The notes under the pieces are model-generated. The model saw only the letters and a program-made list of their open reading frames with translations, made no database searches and was not told the DNA's origin. The translations under genes were made by a program, and so were the position numbers. A DNA stretch of 64,000 nt from Heligmosomoides polygyrus polygyrus (lineage: Eukaryota > Nematoda > Chromadorea > Rhabditida > Heligmosomidae), in the NCBI GenBank assembly GCA_947396885.1, contig OX377202.1:75922643-75986642 (forward strand), in the 5' to 3' direction. The stretch's first letter is position 1. Each line of letters begins with the position of its first letter. Below, one piece after another: positions 59,201-64,000 of the stretch.

Positions 59201-62200
59201 TCGCGAAGAAGGATCGGTCCTCTTCGATTCACCAGTGCAGGACGCATTTCAAGCAACTTTTGGTGAACCACGTCTAATTCACGACAGTACCTCTCTGCCG
59301 TGATGGTTTCACCAGGCTTCAAGAAGTCGTAGTGGATAATACCAGTTGCAGCCCACCAGACAGTGAGCATGACCTTCCTCGGATGGAGGCTAGCTTTGGG
59401 AAAGTGTTTCGGCGGTTCTTCCTTATCCAGCCATTGCGCTGATCTTCTTCGATTGTCGTACACGATCCATTTTTTGTCACAGGTAATTATCCGGTCAAGA
59501 AGTGGATCGTTTTCGTTCCTTATAGTAAGGGAAGAACAGATCTCCAGGCGACACCTCTGCTGCTCCTCAGTGAGTTCGTGGGGCACCCACTTATCCAGCT
59601 TTTTCACCTTTCCTATCGCCTCTAGGTGCCTCGAAATGGTTCTACGACTGACCTGAAGTTCTCTCCCCATCTCACGCACAGTTCCTCGTGAATCGGCTTC
59701 CACTCGTTCTTTCAAACGTCCGTCATCACATTTGGCTGGTCGTCCTGAGCGGTCCTTGTCTTCGAGGTCCACGTCTCCAACCCGGAACTTCTGGTACCAT
59801 CTGCGCACGGTGCGTTCGTTAGCGGAGTCCTCTTCCCATGCCATCTTTATGTTTTGAGTTGCCTCGCTAACACTGCGGCGAAGCTTGAACTCATGAAGCA
59901 TTATTGCCCGCAAGTGCGTTTTTTCCATGGTTTCGTCCAGCACCTAAAGCGCAATGCAATGCTCACGACTTTTTAAAAGCAACACACCAAGTTATAGAGC
60001 GAAACAAGCGCTATAAAATAGTATACGACAAATATACAATTTCTTTCTCTGTACATGAAAAAACAATCACAAAGTAACGCCTATCGGGATCGGACAGAAC
60101 TTATGTGACAACCTAATACTTTAGTCTTTTAAGATTCAAGGCATAAAGCATCATCGGCACTAGATTGGGACTTTCATAAGGCTTTCATGAAAACTAATCT
60201 AACTCCCTTAAATTTTGAAAAGCATCTAATGTGCGTTATACGTATCTACCTGTTTTTGTCGATCAAACGGCTCCAAAATCTGCAGTCAAGACGTGGAGTA
60301 TGTATAAAACATAAACAAAGGCGAAAACATTCAAGGCACCAAGACGGTGGAAACGTTTGCTGCGATCTAACCTATTATAATTTCGGGGAAAATGGAACAT
60401 TTAGAAAAACCTCTTTAGTTTCTCTTTCCCCGTAGGTTTCCTTTCTGTACATAAATACTCTATCAACAGGACGTCAAATCAAAACCAAAGTCGCGACAGC
60501 GGTAATCTTCACCATCATCGCCGTTGTCGTCGTGGTCGTCATCAGATAGGCCTCAAACTGTTCCATCTTCTTCCGCTTTCTTATCTCATGAATATTCCTC
60601 TATATAAATCGGCGCTTGATACTATTAGGTTGAAAAAAAGTCTCTTCACACTTCGAAATTTTTTTTACCCTTCCCCTTGTAAACGCACTAGCCAATGTTG
60701 ATTGCTGATTTCGTAATCCTATCACACTTGTCTACCGTTCGCACGCAGACACAGGTTAAGACTCTTCTTGTAATTCGTTATCCATCCAATCTTCCGAACT
60801 CAATGCCAGATCTACCTCATGGCCGTTTTCAGCACGGCATTCTTCATGAATTCATTAAAGAATCCACAGCACGCAAGACAGCCGACCAAATTAACCACAT
60901 ATATGGCTTGGGATCTACTACTCATCGTGCCTGTTATGAGTGGTTCGGAAAGTCTTTAAAGGGAAATTATTCACTGAGGGCAAAGCATGGTCAGGAAGGC
61001 CAACTGGATTGGACGACAGTGAACTACACCATCTTCTTCGTACCGATAGTTGGCAGACGACACGTCAGCTGGCAGAGAAGCTCGAAATGTCTCATAGGAT
61101 AGTGGGGATCTATCTGAAGAATCTTGGCTTTCATGGAAATTTGGAGCTTGGATTCCACATGCCCTGTCAGACACTCAGAAAGGTCGACGGCTCTCCATCG
61201 CTGCTTCTCTTCTGTCCAGATAAGGAAGAAAATCGTTTCTTCCGCGGATTGTGACAGGCGAAGAGTCCTGGGTTCTGTGTGCCAACTTCTGAGGAAAAGG
61301 CAATGGGTACAAAAGGGAGAGAGCTTCAAGTCTGATCTCAAGCCCAATGTTCACGAACGGAAGATTCTCTTGAGTGTTTGGTGGATATCAGAGGAGTGAT
61401 TTATCGGCAAACTCTCAGAAGTGGAGAGACACTTACTGCTGTCACATACTGCGGCCAACTCCACAAAGTCGTCGCAACTCTTCAAGAAAACAGGCCGGAG
61501 AAGTCGAAGGTGATGATCCTGCATGACGATGCAAAACCACGTGTTGCAAGACTCACAAGAGAAACAATAAAGGGGATGGGCTGGGAGGTAATGCCACATC
61601 CACCGTATAGCCCTGATCTCGCCCCTACCGACTACCATCTCTTCCGTGCTCTCAAGCAAGAAATTGGAGAGAAATATTTTGAAACGGATGAAGACCTCAA
61701 AAATTGGATTTATCAATGGTTCGACTCCAGAACTGCAGTCTTTCAAGCGAGAGGAATTGGAAAATCCCCCAGTCTTTGGAGAAGTGTAGTAGAACAAAAT
61801 AGAGTTTATCTCAATTGATTTGACTTTGTAGTTTGAAGTAATAAATCTTTGAAAAAAAATGAAAAGACTTTTTTTCCAACCTACTAGTAAGGGAGTAGCG
61901 ATCAAGATGTAACAAACTCGGCAACTCATTGGTGTCCCAAAAGGAGGCATGGAGGTCGTTGTTTGCGTAATCGCATCTTAACAATTCGCTTCTTCTCCGA
62001 AGTGCTAGGGATACTTTAAAGGAACCATATACGCTATTAATAACCTCAACATTCTGCATTGGCGAGTTTCAGTCCGGTCTTGAAGAGCGAAGTCTTGGTA
62101 TCCTTACACTCAACCTTATCTCCAAGGGAGATGTCGCCTTTAACAACAGGTAAGATTTAACTTTTTTCAGCATTCACCAAAAGCTTAATTTTAAAAAATC

Positions 62201-62937
62201 CTTGGACATGGCGACTCTTTATCAATGGCTCAATCCCAGTCGATTTTGAGATCGAATGGTCATCTAGGAGTAGGCGACTAAGCCTAGAGAAATGGAATGT
62301 AGAAAACCTTGTCATTTTTTGGGTCGATCATGGGGCCGAGTTTGAGCGTAATAGTGACAACGGCGGTATGTCGAGCCGGCTAACTGGTTCCCGCAGGTCG
62401 CAGGTTTACTGCACAAGCCGAAGGTTTGGAACGGCGTGGCGCATCCATAACGAACTCGTTGTTCGTACCTCCTTCTCGCTTCTTTCAGGACATACTCAGA
62501 GATGCTCCGTGCAGAGAACATCTTCGACCGAACAGCAAACGCCGGAGCAGCTACACCGCATAAAATCGTGCTGAAAGTTCTCGATGTCCCCCAGGAGCTC
62601 GTCCCTCTAGTCGAGTGAGTCCGATATACATTTTCAACGAAAATCATAGGCATGGTGAAAACGGGTTACCAGGTCACATGCTTCTACAAGTAACTTATGT
62701 ATACTGTGGCCCAAAGTTCAGTTCAGTCCCGTTTGTAGTGCAGTATAGCCCCCGGGCTCGAGGGCTATACTGCACTACAAACGTATTGAGAGCCAAAATC
62801 CTTCGAGCTACTTACACCAAATTATATGTAAGTGAACCTCGGAACTGACTCCAGCCATTGGTTCTTAGACAGGTACGAGCATTATTGTAGGAAGAAAGGT
62901 ACAACTAGAAAGCTGTTCGTTGAAGTCTTTAATACGG
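47266..62937 (+). CDS. nph-1: Nephrocystin-1 (partial at both ends)
   Basis: Fourteen exons join in phase: 47266-47358, 47620-47715, 47770-47945, 49110-49254, 49310-49548, 51077-51191, 51249-51323, 51553-51696, 55433-55564, 55618-55680, 55761-55871, 62073-62149, 62489-62614 and 62873-62937. They give about 552 residues. Order of parts: an N-terminal coiled coil ([14 protein letters not shown] through [11 protein letters not shown]), a low-complexity linker, an acidic run ([14 protein letters not shown]), an SH3 domain across exons 5-6 ([35 protein letters not shown]), then the nephrocystin homology region ([44 protein letters not shown]). Nephrocystin-1 is a scaffold at the ciliary transition zone. 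The initiating exon lies upstream of 47266 but was not identified. A following exon from 63023 would stop at 63048, which would make the protein clearly shorter than relatives, so the C-terminus probably continues outside the window. Confidence 0.92.
48439..48545. repeat. Perfect 49-bp inverted duplication, 9-nt spacer
   Basis: 48439-48487 and 48497-48545 are exact reverse complements over 49 bases, separated by only nine bases (48488-48496). It lies in an nph-1 intron and shows no transposon termini. A short direct copy of GCATAAAGGGAGTG precedes it at 48429. Confidence 0.9.
52350..52855 (+). mobile_element. RTE-type LINE fragment
   Basis: The plus strand encodes [20 protein letters not shown] and [17 protein letters not shown] (reverse transcriptase FADD box near 52464), then NVGLQLNFT. 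After the inverted duplication at 52642-52726 it resumes as [20 protein letters not shown]. The fragment lacks the 5' and 3' parts of the element. It lies in a 3.7 kb nph-1 intron and is a different, older copy from the one at 15575. Confidence 0.85.
52642..52726. repeat. Perfect 38-bp inverted duplication inside the RTE fragment
   Basis: 52642-52679 and 52689-52726 are exact reverse complements with a nine-base spacer. The right arm is the native RTE coding sequence: in frame it reads [13 protein letters not shown], the position of YVYLGRELNMDND in the copy at 16.2 kb. The left arm is therefore a backward copy of it, placed where the sequence should read on from SLNGLSISE. Confidence 0.9.
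53101..54283. repeat. Large inverted repeat of two SINE-like copies
   Basis: Arms of about 420-440 bases (53101-53540 and 53860-54283) are diverged reverse complements separated by about 320 bases. Paired landmarks are GGTTCCCAACTCAAGGTGGG with its complement near 54256-54275, GTAGGGCCGTGTGAGCGGAA with its complement near 54210-54230, and CATATTAGTTTGTTGCTATT with its complement near 53990-54010. The left arm holds a tRNA-like head (TCTCGGTGGCGCAGTCGGTA at about 53303, then CTGTTCTAGTCCGCG). It lies in an nph-1 intron. It could be two head-to-head SINE insertions or one foldback element. Confidence 0.7.
55050..55255 (+). repeat. tRNA-derived SINE, diverged copy
   Basis: TTAAGCGCAGTCGGAGGAAG (box A region), TTGTTTCGGATTAGACAG (box B region) and GACCAACCATGCCTAGTATC match the family head and body. 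The end (CGTGGCTCATCGCAAAGAAG, GTTAACGCCGTCC) matches the tail. It lies about 180 bases upstream of the nph-1 exon at 55433. Confidence 0.7.
57227..57322. repeat. 48-bp tandem duplication
   Basis: The unit beginning GGAGATTTATCAGAAATT occurs twice back to back (57227-57274 and 57275-57322) with one mismatch. It lies in the long nph-1 intron. Confidence 0.85.
57624..58371. repeat. Foldback element ending in a microsatellite
   Basis: Arms of about 120-130 bases (57624-57743 and 58242-58371) pair through CAAACGGCTTCAAGATGCAT, AGTAGAAGACTGAAGACAC and CCCCATCTGCTATTTTAGCG. The right arm stops where the ATTAT microsatellite begins. The interior carries motifs shared with the element at 7853 (AGACCACCCACACCG, GGGTTATTGGAGCGCTGATT). 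Outside the left arm, sequence related to its edge continues to about 57360, so the true left end may lie further out. Confidence 0.65.
58373..58644. repeat. Pentanucleotide microsatellite (ATTAT)n
   Basis: About 54 copies of ATTAT run for 272 bases with only three visible substitutions (near 58487, 58582 and 58632). The three long isoleucine/tyrosine/leucine open frames across it are translation artefacts of a 15-base reading cycle. Confidence 0.97.
58832..60116 (-). mobile_element. Mariner element 6, full length and apparently intact
   Basis: The 1285-base element has matching ends (TTAGGTTGTCACATAAGTTC and complement, 28 perfect bases) and TA on both sides (58830-58831 and 60117-60118). 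It carries one uninterrupted transposase frame on the minus strand. It sits in the 6.2 kb nph-1 intron, antisense to the gene. Length and end structure resemble bandit, a mariner I recall from the dog hookworm Ancylostoma caninum; identity would need a sequence comparison. Confidence 0.95.
58909..59943 (-). CDS. Mariner transposase, open, 344 aa
   Basis: The protein cuts and joins transposon ends at TA sites. An N-terminal paired-like helix-turn-helix region (about residues 10-110, with [14 protein letters not shown] and [16 protein letters not shown]) is followed by the linker motif WVPHEL (119-124). The DD34D catalytic triad is complete: Asp156 in TCDKKW, Asp248 in RDNARPH and Asp283 in APTDFHLF, with exactly 34 residues between the last two. 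Two substitutions near the active site are unusual: TCDKKW for the common TGDEKW, and RDNARPH for HDNARPH. Length 344 is normal for the family. The first codons (MLDET) may be upstream of the true start at Met6 (MEKTHLRAI). No stop or frameshift is present. Confidence 0.95.
   Translation of the reverse strand: MLDETMEKTHLRAIMLHEFKLRRSVSEATQNIKMAWEEDSANERTVRRWYQKFRVGDVDLEDKDRSGRPAKCDDGRLKERVEADSRGTVREMGRELQVSRRTISRHLEAIGKVKKLDKWVPHELTEEQQRCRLEICSSLTIRNENDPLLDRIITCDKKWIVYDNRRRSAQWLDKEEPPKHFPKASLHPRKVMLTVWWAATGIIHYDFLKPGETITAERYCRELDVVHQKLLEMRPALVNRRGPILLRDNARPHVSHLTTQKLNQLRYEVLPLPAYSSDLAPTDFHLFKHLDGFLKDKNFTNAADIEIAFECFIASRNSDFFRNGITALVYRWQTCIDCSGSYFD
60625..61884 (+). mobile_element. Mariner element 7, frameshifted
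   Basis: Ends TTAGGTTGAAAAAAAGTCTC and a diverged complement, with TA on both sides, bound a 1260-base element directly beyond element 6 in the same nph-1 intron. The plus strand encodes transposase in pieces: an N-terminal part from about 60805 ([20 protein letters not shown]), a frameshift near 60960, [16 protein letters not shown] and [15 protein letters not shown], a scrambled middle, then from about 61378 a good C-terminal half with [14 protein letters not shown] and [13 protein letters not shown]. Several frame changes make it dead. Confidence 0.9.
62731..62782. repeat. Perfect 21-bp inverted duplication, 10-nt spacer
   Basis: 62731-62751 (GTTTGTAGTGCAGTATAGCC plus C) is the exact reverse complement of 62762-62782, with a ten-base spacer. 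It lies in an nph-1 intron and has no transposon features. Confidence 0.85.
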
Positions 62938-63621
62938 GTAAGCATAGCATTTGATTGAAACCATATGTGCTATTCCGGCTCCTTTCTTTTGATTAATAAG
63001 CAGTAAACGACGTCATTTGCAGCACCAGCGGAGCAGAATTATGACTAGACTCAGAGTGAAGCACTTTCAAAAATTGTCACATGTAGAAAGTCTTAGGGCC
63101 TGTATATTTGTGGGTTCATTCAGGATGGAAAATACTTTCTAATTTTTAGTTGAAATTTCCGATGATACAGAACAGCAGAAATGGTTAGTGGCGAATCAAG
63201 GAAAGCTTAGGAATCTGCGTCATTGATAGTCGCCTCCTGAGAACCTTCTCCCTTTCAGGATAGTGGCAGCTGGATAATGACACATTGTACGACCTTTAGC
63301 AAGATTCGAAAATCGTCTTTTTGCGTCTGTAGGTCAGAACAACAGGAGTGTCCGCTTTTAAGGCGCAGGGCCAAAAGTCTTGCAACGGACCAGAGCAAAT
63401 TTTTTTAGAAATGCGCGATGCTAGCCTGATGTTCAATGTATCTTCCCCATCTTTTTTTAAATGAAAACCGGCATAGACCGAAGGAATTTCAAGGAGCTCT
63501 GGAAGGACGTTTTCATGGGTTTGGATTTTTCTTCTTTTTTTCTGAATAGATTTGGATTCATTCTGGATGGAAAGTACTTACTAATTTTTAGTTAAAATTT
63601 TGGGTAATATAGGGCGATATT
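62938..63621. other. Downstream of the last placed nph-1 exon
   Basis: An acceptor CATTTGCAG at 63014-63022 would start a short in-phase exon that stops at 63048, and a strong acceptor CCCTTTCAG at about 63251-63259 opens a frame I could not connect. Neither matches the nephrocystin family clearly, so I left both out of the CDS. Confidence 0.4.
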
Positions 63622-63915
63622 AGGGGATATGGGATAAGGGTAGAGGACGGCGTTTCTATCGGTTTTGGGATGCGCTACCCATTCTTCTTCCAAGGGATTC
63701 CGTGGAGGCGGCTTGAATGCGTGTTTGGCCATACAATGACTTGTGGTGGCTAGCCGATCAAAAAGTCAGCGCTTTATCCTTCCCAGACAAGTCTGGTACC
63801 AACACACAGACCCCGGAGAGAAGGAAGGCATTGTTGGACTAGGAAATCCGAACCAGGAACCTGTCGAGTGCACGCGACCCCCGACAGCGCCTCCGACAAC
63901 TCCACCCTAGGTGCG
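63622..63915 (-). repeat. tRNA-derived SINE, near full length
   Basis: Tail GGATAAGGGTAGAGGACGGC, then ACAATGACTTGTGGTGGCTA, CCCCGGAGAGAAGGAAGGCA and the tRNA-like head (to about 63915) match the copy at 17163 along its length. Confidence 0.75.
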
Positions 63916-64000
63916 GATACGGTACGTTGAGCTCCTCAAAAATGGGCGCTCTGAACAATGCAACGGCAAGACGGCGCTTTTCCTCGGACAAAAGAGCGAT

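Noticed and set aside
62938..63048. Short final nph-1 exon stopping at 63048
   Set aside because: The phase fits, but the resulting protein would lack much of the conserved C-terminal region, so I treat the gene as running out of the window.
1..64000. CRISPR arrays, operons or other prokaryotic features
   Set aside because: All supported genes are spliced and eukaryotic; no regularly spaced short repeats of CRISPR type occur.

Overview
The window is nuclear DNA from a nematode. Four conserved genes with many introns, nematode-type splice acceptors (TTTTCAG or TTTCAG), likely spliced-leader acceptors a few bases before three of the four starts, multi-kilobase introns and a dense load of mariner elements, short foldback elements and tRNA-derived repeats all point to a strongylid, probably hookworm-like, species. 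The species call is inference. The gene calls rest on exon-by-exon reading frames and splice phases that agree.

Layout. (1) 685-5755, minus: an SR-family splicing regulator of the SREK1 / C. elegans rsp-7 type, with two RRMs and an RS tail in seven coding exons. (2) 7232-9653, plus: SNU13 (15.5 kDa U4/U6.U5 and box C/D protein) in two coding exons, divergent from gene 1 across a 1.5 kb spacer. (3) 9.65-20.6 kb: no gene recognised; CR1-like and RTE-like LINE remnants, a large inverted-repeat element with a second element nested in it, and a SINE. (4) 20681-40185, plus: a beta-lactamase-fold LACT family protein of 433 residues in eight exons. Its introns hold five mariner copies, several SINE copies, nested MITEs and a tRNA-like sequence. 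(5) 40.2-47.3 kb: a gene-poor spacer with a GC-rich 178-bp tandem satellite, a second tandem array, an SL1-like 22-mer and a MITE. (6) 47266 to beyond the right edge, plus: nephrocystin-1 (NPHP1 / nph-1) with coiled coil, acidic stretch, SH3 domain and nephrocystin homology region. The first exon was not found and the C-terminus runs past the last exon I can place. Its introns carry an RTE fragment, an inverted pair of SINE-like copies, a 272-bp pentanucleotide microsatellite and two mariners, one of them apparently intact.

Two genes (SREK1 and SNU13) act in pre-mRNA splicing and share a divergent intergenic region. Nephrocystin-1 is a transition-zone protein of cilia. The LACT protein has no assigned pathway. 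The order snu13 - lact - nph-1, all on one strand, matches what I recall for consecutive genes of C. elegans cosmid M28 on chromosome II, so this is probably an old syntenic block expanded here by transposons. I did not find a convincing wholly new system. The most unusual signals are the full-length mariner with an open transposase, a MITE family that inserts into its own copies, and a set of perfect inverted duplications with very short spacers, one demonstrably made by copying part of an RTE coding sequence backwards.
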